A DNA stretch of 64,000 bases from Rhodococcus sp. IEGM 1379 (GTDB taxonomy: Bacteria; Actinomycetota; Actinomycetes; Mycobacteriales; Mycobacteriaceae): positions 186,001 to 250,000 of the forward strand of contig NZ_JASHKR010000002.1 of assembly GCF_030056815.1 (NCBI RefSeq). Direction: 5' to 3'. Below the pieces are notes generated by a model that saw only the letters and a program-made list of their open reading frames with translations, was not told the origin of the DNA and searched no databases. A program made the position numbers and the translations under genes. Positions 33,096-41,909 of this stretch are shown one piece after another (the first letter of the stretch is position 1; the number at the start of each line of letters is the position of its first letter).

Positions 33096-33703
33096 GTATC
33101 GATTCCGAACTGTTCGGTGCACTCCCCGCAGTAGATGTGGACGCGATGGCGAGGTTGCGCTCGAGGCTCGCTGACGAGGCGTCGGCTGCGCAGTTGATCG
33201 ATGTAGCCTACCGGACCGTCGACTCGCCGATCGGAAAACTGCTGCTCGCCGCAACTGATGCGGGCCTGGTTCGTGTTGCTTTTGCGATCGAGGGTCATGA
33301 TCTGGTGTTGGAGCGATTGGCCGATACGGTGAGCCCTCGTGTTCTGCACTTTCCGCGCAGGCTCGACGCGGTGGCGCAGGAGTTGGACGAGTACTTTGCC
33401 GGAGCACGAACGCAATTCGATCTGCCTTTGGATTTTCAGCTCGCCAAGGGTTTCCGGCGCGAGGTGCTGCGTCATCTTCCCGAGATCGAATATGGCCATA
33501 CCGCAAGCTATTCGGTGGTTGCTGCTGCCGCGGGAAGTCCGCGGGCCGTCCGTGCTGTGGGAACGGCGTGTGCCAAAAATCCACTGCCATTGGTCGTGCC
33601 GTGCCACCGCGTGGTCCGTAGCGACGGAAGCCTCGGGCAGTATGCGGGTGGTCCGGAACTGAAGGCCGTCCTCTTAGATCTCGAATCCGGTCACCGGACA
33701 TGA
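33092..33703 (+). CDS. Second methylated-DNA-protein-cysteine methyltransferase
   Basis: A 203-residue O6-alkylguanine alkyltransferase with an extra N-terminal segment of about 40 residues (ELFGALPAVDVDAMARLRSRLADEAS) before the methyltransferase domain. The acceptor is Cys171 in LVVPCHRVVRSDGSLGQYAGG. Its start overlaps the sigma stop and its stop overlaps the glycosylase start, so expression is tightly coupled. The N-terminal segment has no zinc-binding cysteines, so this is not Ada. It might contact the sigma factor, but that is a guess. Confidence 0.88.
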   Translation: MSIDSELFGALPAVDVDAMARLRSRLADEASAAQLIDVAYRTVDSPIGKLLLAATDAGLVRVAFAIEGHDLVLERLADTVSPRVLHFPRRLDAVAQELDEYFAGARTQFDLPLDFQLAKGFRREVLRHLPEIEYGHTASYSVVAAAAGSPRAVRAVGTACAKNPLPLVVPCHRVVRSDGSLGQYAGGPELKAVLLDLESGHRT

Positions 33704-34545
33704 CTGTCGCGCTGCAGCTTCCGTTCATTGCGCCGTACTCGACGGATCCAATGGTCGGGGCGCTGCGTGCTCACTGTGTGGCGGGATTGGAGCGTCACGG
33801 CGACGGAGTGCATGCGCGCGTTATCCCGCTACCCGCTGGTCCCTCAATCGTGTCGGTATCGTGGCACGAGGACCATGTGTCGGTGAACGCCACATCGGGT
33901 ACGGATCCTGTTGTCCTCGAGTCGGTGGTACGCCGGTGGTTGGATCTGGATGCCGATCACTCGATGATCGATCCGTATTTCGATTCTGATGAAATCATTG
34001 CTCCACTGATTGCGGCGCGACCGGGTCTTCGTGTGCTCGGCAGCGTCGACGGGTTTGAAACCGCCGTCCTTACTGTCCTGGGACAACAGGTTTCGTTGGG
34101 TGCAGCACGAACATTCGGTGGACGAATTGTCAGGGCTTTCGGCGACGTTGTGGACGGGGATTTTGTTGCCTTTCCCACGCCGGAGACGCTGGCTGCGCAA
34201 TCCCCGGAGACGATCGGGGAGGCAGTTGGATTAACCACGGCTCGGACAAAAGCCGTGCACACCTTGGCGATTGCTGCTGCCGGCGGGCTCGATCTCAGCT
34301 GGGAGGCGGAACCAGTTCGGTTCCGCAGCGAACTCCTCGCCTTGCCGGGCATCGGCCCGTGGACAGCGGACTATTTGACCGTGCGGATCTTGGGTGACCG
34401 CGACGCATTTGTTCCTGACGACCTGGTTCTCAAGCGCGCGCTCGGTGTTTCGTCAGGCAAGGAGGCTGCTGCCTTAGCGGAGAGCTGGCGGCCATGGCGC
34501 GCCTACGCACTCTTCCATCTGTGGACGAAGGAAGTGTTTTTGTAA
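33700..34545 (+). CDS. AlkA-type DNA-3-methyladenine glycosylase
   Basis: A 281-residue DNA glycosylase of the AlkA type. An AlkA_N-like domain is followed by the helix-hairpin-helix core; the hairpin is LLALPGIGPWTADYLTVR (212-229), and the catalytic Asp241 is in FVPDDLVLKRALG. It excises alkylated bases such as 3-methyladenine and starts base-excision repair. In other actinobacteria AlkA is fused to Ada; here it stands alone. The ATG at 33700 overlaps the stop of the second methyltransferase. The gene ends 4 bp from the convergent MMPL transporter. Confidence 0.9.
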   Translation: MTVALQLPFIAPYSTDPMVGALRAHCVAGLERHGDGVHARVIPLPAGPSIVSVSWHEDHVSVNATSGTDPVVLESVVRRWLDLDADHSMIDPYFDSDEIIAPLIAARPGLRVLGSVDGFETAVLTVLGQQVSLGAARTFGGRIVRAFGDVVDGDFVAFPTPETLAAQSPETIGEAVGLTTARTKAVHTLAIAAAGGLDLSWEAEPVRFRSELLALPGIGPWTADYLTVRILGDRDAFVPDDLVLKRALGVSSGKEAAALAESWRPWRAYALFHLWTKEVFL

Positions 34546-34549
34546 CTGC

Positions 34550-36775
34550 TCAGTCGTTTGCTTTCGCCAGCGCAGATGGCCACCAGATCCGTTTGCCGAT
34601 GTCATGGGACAGTGCCGGAACAAGGATGCTGCGCACGATGATCGTGTCGAGTAGAACGCCGAAGGCCACGACAAAGCCGATTTGGGCAAGAAAGACGAGT
34701 GGCAGAACTCCGAGTACGGCAAACGTTGCAGCCAAAACAATTCCGGCGGACGTAATGACACCGCCGGTGACTGCCAGTCCGCGCAATACACCTGCACGAG
34801 TGCCGAATTCACCCGTCTCCTCGCGGACACGGGTCATCAGGAAGATGTTGTAGTCGATGCCCAAGGCAACGAGGAAGACAAACGCATAGAGGGGGAACGA
34901 CTGATCGCTGCCGGCAAATCCGAAGACATGCGTGAAGAAGAATCCGCTCACACCCAGAGTCGCAGCAAACGAAAGAACCACTGTTGCAATCAGAATCACG
35001 GGAATGACCAGGGCGCGGAGCAGTGCCGCGAGAACAAGGAAGATGACAGCCAGCACGATGGGGATGATGAGATTGCGGTCGCGCACCGACGCCGCTTGAA
35101 CATCGAGAGTTGTCGCGGTACTGCCGCCGACCAGGGCGTCAGCGCCGGGAACTGCATGCACCGCGGTGCGGAGTCGAGTGATGGTTTCGAGTGCCTGGGG
35201 CGAATCATAGGAATCGGTGAGCGTTGCGTTGATCATGGTGCGGCCGTCTATCGGAGCGACGGTGAAACCTGCAGGGGCGCAACCGGCTGTAGCGGCCTGG
35301 GCAACGGCAGCGGGGTTGGTCTTGATCAAAGCGCTGACTTTGGCCACATCGACTTGCGTGCATACTGCGCCGGCATCCTGTGAGATTCCCGAGGTGGCGC
35401 TTGCCGCTTTGATGACCGCGTCGGACTGGGCGGCATTGGTGGTGATGACGGCCGGCGCGCCGGTTCCTGGATTGAACTGGGAATTGTAGAGTTCCTGCCC
35501 CACAACGGCGTCGGGAGTGTTGGTGAAATTCTGTGCTGCGGTCAGTCCGTCAGTCTTGAGGCTTCCGATGCCGACCGCGAACAGAACGATCAGCAGCACG
35601 CTTGCACCGATCCACAAACTGCGGTCTCTCTTGCCGACGGTTGTCGCGATCTTGCCCCACAGGCCGTGCGTCGCGAGGTCTGCGGCGTGATCGACTTGTG
35701 GTGTGCGGGGCCAGAATACCCAGCGACCGGCCGCTGCCAGCGTGACGGGCATGAAGGTCATCATCACCAGGTAGGTGCAGGCAATTCCGATGGCCGCGAC
35801 CGGGCCCAGACTCTTGTTGGAGTTGAGCTGGGAAAACGTCAGGCACAGCAGACCGAGAATGACGGTGGCAGCCGAAGCCGTGATTGCCGGAACGGATTCA
35901 CGCCACGCACGGATCATCGCGTCGAATCGATTGGGATAGTTGTGCAGTTCTTCGCGATATCGAGAAATGATCAACAGTGCGTAGTCGGTACCCGCGCCGA
36001 TGACTAGCACGAACAAGATGCCCTGTGATTGGCCGGTCAACGTCAAGATCTCAGCTTTTGCCAGGTAATAGATCACCATCGACGACAATCCGATTGCGAG
36101 CAGCGCCGAGAACAGCGGGAAAAACCACAGTACGGGTGAGCGGTAGACCACCAGAAGAATCAGAATGACAACCAGCAGAGCCGCGCCCAGGAGGGCTCCC
36201 TCCAGCCCCGAAAAGGCGTCGATGAGGGCAACGAGCAGACCGCCAGGCCCGGCGGGTAGCACTTGCATATCTCCGGCGGCTTGTTCCGCTGCGTCGATGA
36301 CGTTCTGTTCGGTGCTTGCCAGTACGTCTCCCGCTACTGCGGTGTCGTCCGTCTTGGCGACAAGCGGGACAAAAATCGATGCGGTGGTGCCGTCGGCAGA
36401 GAACTGAGTGGGTTGCATGCCGTCAGCGTCGACGCCGGGGACACTCGAAATAGACTGGCGCGCAGTGTCGATCGCAGACTTGTCCGCATCTGTCAGAGCT
36501 GAATCTCGATGAAAGAGAACAAATCCGGGAATGGTCTCGACCGAGAGGAATTCCGCAGACTGATCACTGACGACGGTCGACTCCGCAGAACTCGGTAGAT
36601 ACGAAGAATTGTCGTTCTTCTGAACCTCGGTCAATTTTCCCTGGAACGACCCACCGAATCCGCCCGCGATAAAGGCGAAGATCGCCAGTGCGATAACCGT
36701 GAATATGGGCAGGCGGTGGCGTTTCACCGCCGGGCTGCCATTCTGTTCTGCGTCAGGTGCATCCAGCTTGGTCAT
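34550..36775 (-). CDS. MMPL-family transporter
   Basis: A 741-residue RND-type membrane protein of the MMPL family. It has a hydrophobic N-terminal segment (PIFTVIALAIFAFIAGGFGG), a periplasmic loop, then a cluster of TM segments containing GAGTDYALLIISRYREE. A second half repeats the pattern with ALGIDYNIFLMTRVREE. Conserved Asp-Tyr pairs in those segments (TDY/IDY) are the proton-relay residues. MMPL proteins export lipids or drugs across the membrane of mycolata. ATG 36775 is used. It has no clear partner, so its substrate is unknown. Confidence 0.92.
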   Translation of the reverse strand: MTKLDAPDAEQNGSPAVKRHRLPIFTVIALAIFAFIAGGFGGSFQGKLTEVQKNDNSSYLPSSAESTVVSDQSAEFLSVETIPGFVLFHRDSALTDADKSAIDTARQSISSVPGVDADGMQPTQFSADGTTASIFVPLVAKTDDTAVAGDVLASTEQNVIDAAEQAAGDMQVLPAGPGGLLVALIDAFSGLEGALLGAALLVVILILLVVYRSPVLWFFPLFSALLAIGLSSMVIYYLAKAEILTLTGQSQGILFVLVIGAGTDYALLIISRYREELHNYPNRFDAMIRAWRESVPAITASAATVILGLLCLTFSQLNSNKSLGPVAAIGIACTYLVMMTFMPVTLAAAGRWVFWPRTPQVDHAADLATHGLWGKIATTVGKRDRSLWIGASVLLIVLFAVGIGSLKTDGLTAAQNFTNTPDAVVGQELYNSQFNPGTGAPAVITTNAAQSDAVIKAASATSGISQDAGAVCTQVDVAKVSALIKTNPAAVAQAATAGCAPAGFTVAPIDGRTMINATLTDSYDSPQALETITRLRTAVHAVPGADALVGGSTATTLDVQAASVRDRNLIIPIVLAVIFLVLAALLRALVIPVILIATVVLSFAATLGVSGFFFTHVFGFAGSDQSFPLYAFVFLVALGIDYNIFLMTRVREETGEFGTRAGVLRGLAVTGGVITSAGIVLAATFAVLGVLPLVFLAQIGFVVAFGVLLDTIIVRSILVPALSHDIGKRIWWPSALAKAND

Positions 36776-36835
36776 GGTTCTCCTCGAGCACACTCGACCA
36801 GCACCAACACGAGAGCTGGGGCAGCGGAACCCACC

Positions 36836-38392
36836 TCACTCAGGTGGAACAGGTTTGCCGTAAATCTCGCGGATACCCACATCCATCGGAAACCTAACCA
36901 CTGTGTCGCCGAACAATAATCGAGTTGCAGACGCCGCTGAGGCCAGCACATGTGCGGTGCCGGACTCGGGGTTTCGAGTGTGGACCACCACCTCGTCGTG
37001 TTGAAAGAACACCAATTCCCCGTCGGGGTCCTCGGCCAGGCGGCGACGCAGGTCCGCGAGCAGGCACAGCGCCCACTCCGACGCCGTCGCTTGCACGACA
37101 AAGTTTCGGGTGAATCGTCCACGCGCATGAGCGTCGCCGTGCGAGTAGAAATCGGGAGACGGTGGGGGACACGCTCGACCGAGGAGTGAATGGACTACCT
37201 CACCGCGTTCGCCGGCTTTGGCTGCTTTTTCGACGTAGTCGACCGCTATCGGGAATCGCTTCCGCAGCAGGATGAGAAGTGCCTTGGCTTCACCGGCGGT
37301 GGCCCCGTACAGCACACCGAGGATGGCAATTTTGGCTTTGGCCCGGTCGCCACCGAAGGCCTCGGCGCCGACTAGCGCGTACAGATCGTCATCACCGGCT
37401 GCCGCCATCATGCGGCGATCACGTGACATTGCCGCGAGAATGCGAGGCTCGAGTTGTCCGGCGTCGGCAACCACGAATGTGTGCCCGGGGTCGGCGACGA
37501 CGCTCGAGCGCATGGTCTTGGGAATCTGCAGAGCGCCACCGCCGCGGCTGGCCCACCGGCCGGACACCACTCCACCGGGGACATAGATGGGCCGGAAGCG
37601 ATCACCGCGCACCCAACTGTCCAGCCACTGCCAGCCGTTGGTGCTGTACAGCTTGGCGAGTTCGCGGTGACGCAGTAGCAATGGCACCGCCGGGTGGTCG
37701 ATTTCCTGCAGAAACCACTTACGCGTCGACGGCAGTTCGATGCCTTGGCGGCCGAAAGCTTCGGTGATTTCGACGGACGACGATGGGTTGACGGTGCGTC
37801 CGAAAACCTCGCTGATCTGGGCCGCGAGTTCTTGCATCCGGACGGGGAGGTCGTAACCCGTCGGTTTGGGGCCGAGTCTCTCTTCCAGAAGTTTGCGATG
37901 CTTCTGCGTCGAAAACGGTAGACCGGCATGGGTCATTTCGGCGGCGCTGAGGGCTCCGGCGGATTCGGCGGCGATCAACAGATCGACGCGCGAGTCTGTG
38001 CCGATGGTGGCTCGTTGCGCGGTGAACTCGGCAACAACACCCCGGGGATCGAGGACGGGAGTGGTGTCGAAAAGGCCAAGGCGGTCGTCGTCGAACTCTT
38101 CGTCGGGCGGTGACGGATTTCCGGCCCGCATGCCCAGAATGGCGCGAGTCAGTGAGATGTCGTGGCAACGCTGAACCTGCACGCCGGCCCGCAGCAACGT
38201 CGGATACACCGACGAAGTGCTGGGCCAGGCCCACCGAGGATGCTCGGCAGCCTCGATGGTCTGGACCGCGGAGACCAGATCAGGATGTTCGACGGGGTCG
38301 CTGACGGGAGTCCCATCGGGATCGGTGCGAACGACCGTTGCCGTCACAGCTCCCGTGGACGTCGTACTACCGGGAACCAGGACAACTCTCAC
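36836..38392 (-). CDS. Family-A DNA polymerase-like protein (exonuclease/polymerase annotation)
   Basis: A 518-residue protein related to DNA polymerase I. The polymerase motifs are degenerate but present: motif A as VVADAGQLEPRILAAMS, motif B as AKAKIAILGVLYGATAGEA, and motif C as FFQHDEVVVHT. The N-terminal part is shorter than a full 3'-5' exonuclease domain, and there is no 5'-3' nuclease. Actinobacterial homologues are annotated as bifunctional exonuclease/polymerase and have not, to my knowledge, been assigned a role. GTG 38392 is the start. It is separate from the repair operon, but nearby. Confidence 0.82.
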   Translation of the reverse strand: MRVVLVPGSTTSTGAVTATVVRTDPDGTPVSDPVEHPDLVSAVQTIEAAEHPRWAWPSTSSVYPTLLRAGVQVQRCHDISLTRAILGMRAGNPSPPDEEFDDDRLGLFDTTPVLDPRGVVAEFTAQRATIGTDSRVDLLIAAESAGALSAAEMTHAGLPFSTQKHRKLLEERLGPKPTGYDLPVRMQELAAQISEVFGRTVNPSSSVEITEAFGRQGIELPSTRKWFLQEIDHPAVPLLLRHRELAKLYSTNGWQWLDSWVRGDRFRPIYVPGGVVSGRWASRGGGALQIPKTMRSSVVADPGHTFVVADAGQLEPRILAAMSRDRRMMAAAGDDDLYALVGAEAFGGDRAKAKIAILGVLYGATAGEAKALLILLRKRFPIAVDYVEKAAKAGERGEVVHSLLGRACPPPSPDFYSHGDAHARGRFTRNFVVQATASEWALCLLADLRRRLAEDPDGELVFFQHDEVVVHTRNPESGTAHVLASAASATRLLFGDTVVRFPMDVGIREIYGKPVPPE

Positions 38393-38425
38393 GGGACCAG
38401 TGTGCCTGCATGGTCCGACAGGAAT

Positions 38426-39289
38426 TCAGTTGCCAACGAATCGGATCTTCTGACCGGGACGGGCTTGGCCGAGTCGGTCGATATCTGCATCCGTCACTAC
38501 CGCGACTACGGGGTATCCGCCAGTGATGGGGTGATCTGCCAGAAAGGCGACAGGTTGGCCGCTGGGCGGGACCTGGATCGACCCGAGGGCCAAACCTTCC
38601 GTCGGCAATTCGAGTCCGTCAGCTCGTTGAAGGAGTGCATCCGTGCCGACGCGATCGAGGCGCGCGCCGATACGGTCGGAGTCTGTCGAGACTGCCCATC
38701 GCCCTGCAGTCAAGGCTTCCGGATTGACGAATTGGTCTGCGCGAGGACCGAATACAACTCGAATACCGAGTGTTCCGCCCGAAACTTGATGGACCGGTGC
38801 CACGTCTACCAATGGAAATACGGCCGGAATTGGTCCGATAGGGAGCACGTCGTTGGGTTTGAGGGGCGCCGGCCCGATCCCGGAAAGTGTGTCGGTGCTG
38901 CGCGATCCGAGAATCTCGGGCACTGCAATTCCGCCCCGAACAGTCAGGTAGGTCCGCAGTCCGCTGGGCGCGTAATCCAGCCGGACAACCTGTCCGGGAT
39001 TGACGACGATGACGCTCGAATGACCGACAGGAACGCCGTCGCGGTAAGCCTGCGCGCGGGCGCCGGTGAATGCGAGTGTCATCAACTGATGTGCACGCAG
39101 GCGCAGCCCGCCCATCAGGATCTCGATCCCGGCGGCGTCTTCGGCGTTGCCGACGAGCCGATTGCCGAGCTGGAGGGATCGCCTGTCGGCAGCGCCGGAA
39201 ACTCCGACGCCGGAGCGTAGGTGGCCGGTCCGGCCGAGATCCTGGATCAGGCTCAGCGGACCGGTTTTGAGAATCTCCAGACTGTTCAT
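38426..39289 (-). CDS. pxpC: 5-oxoprolinase subunit C / biotin-dependent carboxyltransferase family
   Basis: A 287-residue protein of the PxpC/allophanate-hydrolase subunit 2 family. It begins MNSLEILKTGPLSLIQDLGRTGHLRSGVGVSGAADRRSLQLGN, the family signature, and ends with PVAFLADHPITGGYPVVAV. With PxpA and PxpB it hydrolyses 5-oxoproline with ATP. ATG 39289 overlaps the PxpB stop (ATGA). PxpA is not found beside it. Confidence 0.87.
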   Translation of the reverse strand: MNSLEILKTGPLSLIQDLGRTGHLRSGVGVSGAADRRSLQLGNRLVGNAEDAAGIEILMGGLRLRAHQLMTLAFTGARAQAYRDGVPVGHSSVIVVNPGQVVRLDYAPSGLRTYLTVRGGIAVPEILGSRSTDTLSGIGPAPLKPNDVLPIGPIPAVFPLVDVAPVHQVSGGTLGIRVVFGPRADQFVNPEALTAGRWAVSTDSDRIGARLDRVGTDALLQRADGLELPTEGLALGSIQVPPSGQPVAFLADHPITGGYPVVAVVTDADIDRLGQARPGQKIRFVGN

Positions 39290-39924
39290 GGTTCTTCCTC
39301 GTTCACGAACCGCACACGTCGGCCGGGTTGCACGGATGCGGGCGGTACGGCATTCAAGTCCCACATCACGGCGTCGGTGCTGCCGATGATCTGCCAGCCG
39401 CCCGGTGATGCCCGTGGGTAGACAGCGCTGTATCCACCGGCCAACGCGACGGAACCGGCGGGCACTGCGGTGCGCGATTGGGGTCGCCGCGGGATGTCGA
39501 GGTGACTGTCTCGTGATGTCAGGTACGCAAAACCTGGCGCAAATCCGATGAAGGCGCAGCGCCACACTGCCGACGTATGAGCGGAAATGACGTCTGCACG
39601 GCTCATTTTCAGAGTCTTTGCTACATCGTCGAGATCTGGGCCGTCGTAGCGGACTTCGATGACGAACGGGGCCTCGTCGGAACCGCTGTCCGTGACCGCG
39701 TCGGACATGGTGTGCGCCAACTCGTTCAGATCATGACGCACGTTCGTCAGATCTGCCGTCGGTGTGCAGGTCACCAGGACTGTGCGAGCGGCGGGAAGGA
39801 AATCCTCCACACCGGCCGGGGTATTGCGGGTGAGGGCATGGATGAACGCAAGAACTTCGGCCTCGGAATTGAGGTCCAGCAGAAGTGCGTGTTCGCCGGC
39901 GGGAAGGATGGTCAGCGGACTCAT
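39286..39924 (-). CDS. pxpB: 5-oxoprolinase subunit B / allophanate hydrolase subunit 1 family
   Basis: A 212-residue protein of the PxpB/AHS1 family. Signatures are RCAFIGFAPGFAYLTSRDSHLDIPRR near the middle and AGSVALAGGYSAVYPRASPGGWQIIGST near the C-terminus. ATG 39924 is chosen over an upstream start 60 bp earlier. Its stop overlaps the pxpC start. The lamB/ycsF-type pxpA, normally adjacent, is absent from both sides; upstream is the decayed aminopropyltransferase gene. Confidence 0.87.
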   Translation of the reverse strand: MSPLTILPAGEHALLLDLNSEAEVLAFIHALTRNTPAGVEDFLPAARTVLVTCTPTADLTNVRHDLNELAHTMSDAVTDSGSDEAPFVIEVRYDGPDLDDVAKTLKMSRADVISAHTSAVWRCAFIGFAPGFAYLTSRDSHLDIPRRPQSRTAVPAGSVALAGGYSAVYPRASPGGWQIIGSTDAVMWDLNAVPPASVQPGRRVRFVNEEEP

Positions 39925-40092
39925 CGTGAACGACTCCACTTGTATGAGGGCCTTGATGGGCGAAATGTTGCGAATGCCGGTCACCAGTATATGGCCGGAG
40001 AGGCACCCGCCCCGTCGGTCGAAGAACGGTCGGTAGGGTATGGCCCGCGGCGACCCTGCCGGACGACCGTTTCGGAGTGACCGTTGACCTGA

Positions 40093-41181
40093 GTCGACTA
40101 CTTGGGCGCCCTGGTCGGCGGACTACTGTGGCCGTTCGTTCTGCTGCCCGGGACCGGAATGATCCGCGGCGCTGCCATCACCGGAATGATCAATCTTGTT
40201 GCCGCGGCAGTTGTTGCGTTGATCTTGCTGCGCCGGCAACTGAGCCTGCGTGCCCGGCTGATCGCCGTGGTGGCAATGCTGTTGGCAGCGAGCCTCATCG
40301 GATGGTTGTTGATCGCGGCATCCGATATCGAAACCACAGCCCGCCAGCGCCTGTACACCGATCCTGTTGTCGCGGCCGAGCGCTCGGCGTACCAAGAAAT
40401 TATCGTCACCGAGTGTAACAACGACACCAGACTATTTCTCGACGGCGACCTGCAATTTTCCAGTGTCGACGAACATCGGTACACCGAATCGCTGGTCTAT
40501 CCGGCTCTCTCGAACAATCCGCAGCGGGTACTGATACTCGGCGGCGGCGACGGTCTTGCCGCGCGCGAAGTATTGCGACTGCCCAGCGTCCAGGAAATCG
40601 TGCAGGTCGAACTGGATCCTGCCGTCATCGAATTGGCCAACACCCGCCTGCGATCGTTGAACGGTGGTGCGCTCGAAGACCCACGTGTGCACGTCGTTGT
40701 CGACGACGCTTTCCGGTAGTTGCGTGACAAGTCGGAATCCGGCTTCGATGCCGTCATCATCGATCTTCCCGATCCCGACACACCAGCCCTGGGCCGGCTC
40801 TACTCGATGGAGTTCTACGGACTTACCGCTGCCGCACTCAATCCCGGTGGCTTGATGGTCGTCCAATCCGGCAGTCCCTATTCGACGCCGGATGCGTACT
40901 GGCGAACCGTGTCTACGGTCTCTGCCGTCGGACTGGGAGTGTCGCCGTACCACGTGTACGTGCCCAGTTTCGGGGACTGGGGGTACGTTCTTGCTCAGGT
41001 GGGCGGTGTTCCGCCGGAACTTCGGCTGCCCGCTGATGCTCCGGAACTTCGCTTCCTTGACGAGCCGACATTGGCGTCGGCCTCGGTCTTTCCGCGGGAT
41101 CGCCCCCGGCGCGAGATGGAACCGTCGACGCTCGATCGGCCTCGGATAGTTGATGATATGAGGAAAGGTTATGAACGCTAA
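40093..41181 (+). pseudogene. Polyamine aminopropyltransferase (spermidine synthase-like), truncated with in-frame TAG
   Basis: The sequence begins VDYLGALVGGLLWPFVLLPG right after an in-frame TGA, which is the middle of the membrane domain of actinobacterial membrane-bound spermidine synthases; about 150 N-terminal residues are missing. The methyltransferase-like catalytic domain follows (LVYPALSNNPQRVLILGGGDGLAAREVLRLPSV). It reads VVDDAFR-TAG-LRDKSESGFDAVIIDLPDP, with TAG at 40717-40719 where Trp (TGG) is expected, and then continues in the same frame to 41181. Two independent lesions indicate a pseudogene, though the stop alone could be sequence error. Confidence 0.8.
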
Positions 41182-41199
41182 TCTGCTGGAGGGACTTTC

Positions 41200-41865
41200 A
41201 TGCTGAGTGCACTTGGCCAATCATTACCGATTGCAGTCGGCTTGGCAGTTGTCTCCATACCGATGGCCGTTGTGGTGCTGATGATGGTCACTGCCGGTGC
41301 GCGAACTTCCGTTGCAGCTTTCATTCTCGGCTGGTTAGTAGGCATCGGCGGTGTTGTGGCACTGACCATCACGATTGTCGACACTGCGGTGCCCGAAACC
41401 GAGACTTCACGGTGGGCCAGTATCGTTCGGATAGTGCTCGGGTTGGTCCTGTTCGGACTTGCGTTCAAGCAGTGGCGATCACGGCCTCGAGACGGAGCTC
41501 AGCCCACGCAGCCCAAGTGGATGTCGAGCGCTGGTTCGCTCAGTCCGCTGAAATCCCTGGGGCTTGCCTTGCTCTCAGTGGCTAACCCGAAGAACTCTGC
41601 CCTCGCAGTCTCGGGTGCTGCGGCGATTGCAGCGGGAACCTCCGTCGTAGCGGAGCAAGCCGTTGCCGCTGTTGTTTTCACTGTCATTGCAAGTGTCGGC
41701 GTCGCTGCCCCAGTTGTGGTCAATGTGGCTCTCGGTGATCGCGCCGCATCGGTGCTCGACTCAGCCAAAGCCTGGATGACCGCGAACAACGCAATCATGA
41801 TGACCGTGATCTTGGCACTGCTCGGGGTGATCGTGCTCGGTGAAGGTTTGAGTGGTCTCAGCTAG
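41200..41865 (+). CDS. GAP family membrane protein
   Basis: A 221-residue integral membrane protein with six predicted TM segments and the GAP-family (Sap, sulfolipid-1-addressing) pattern: an N-terminal PIAVGLAVVSIPMAVVVLMM, then LGWLVGIGGVVAL, then SLSPLKSLGLALLSVANPKN after a polar loop. These proteins are thought to help export lipids in mycolata. It begins 18 bp after the pseudogene and ends 44 bp before the first SEC-C paralogue, on the same strand, so cotranscription with the SEC-C genes is possible but not shown. Confidence 0.8.
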   Translation: MLSALGQSLPIAVGLAVVSIPMAVVVLMMVTAGARTSVAAFILGWLVGIGGVVALTITIVDTAVPETETSRWASIVRIVLGLVLFGLAFKQWRSRPRDGAQPTQPKWMSSAGSLSPLKSLGLALLSVANPKNSALAVSGAAAIAAGTSVVAEQAVAAVVFTVIASVGVAAPVVVNVALGDRAASVLDSAKAWMTANNAIMMTVILALLGVIVLGEGLSGLS

Positions 41866-41909
41866 TCGATGCTGGTGGATCGATAGCTGTGGTCGCCTAC
41901 CATTGAGCG

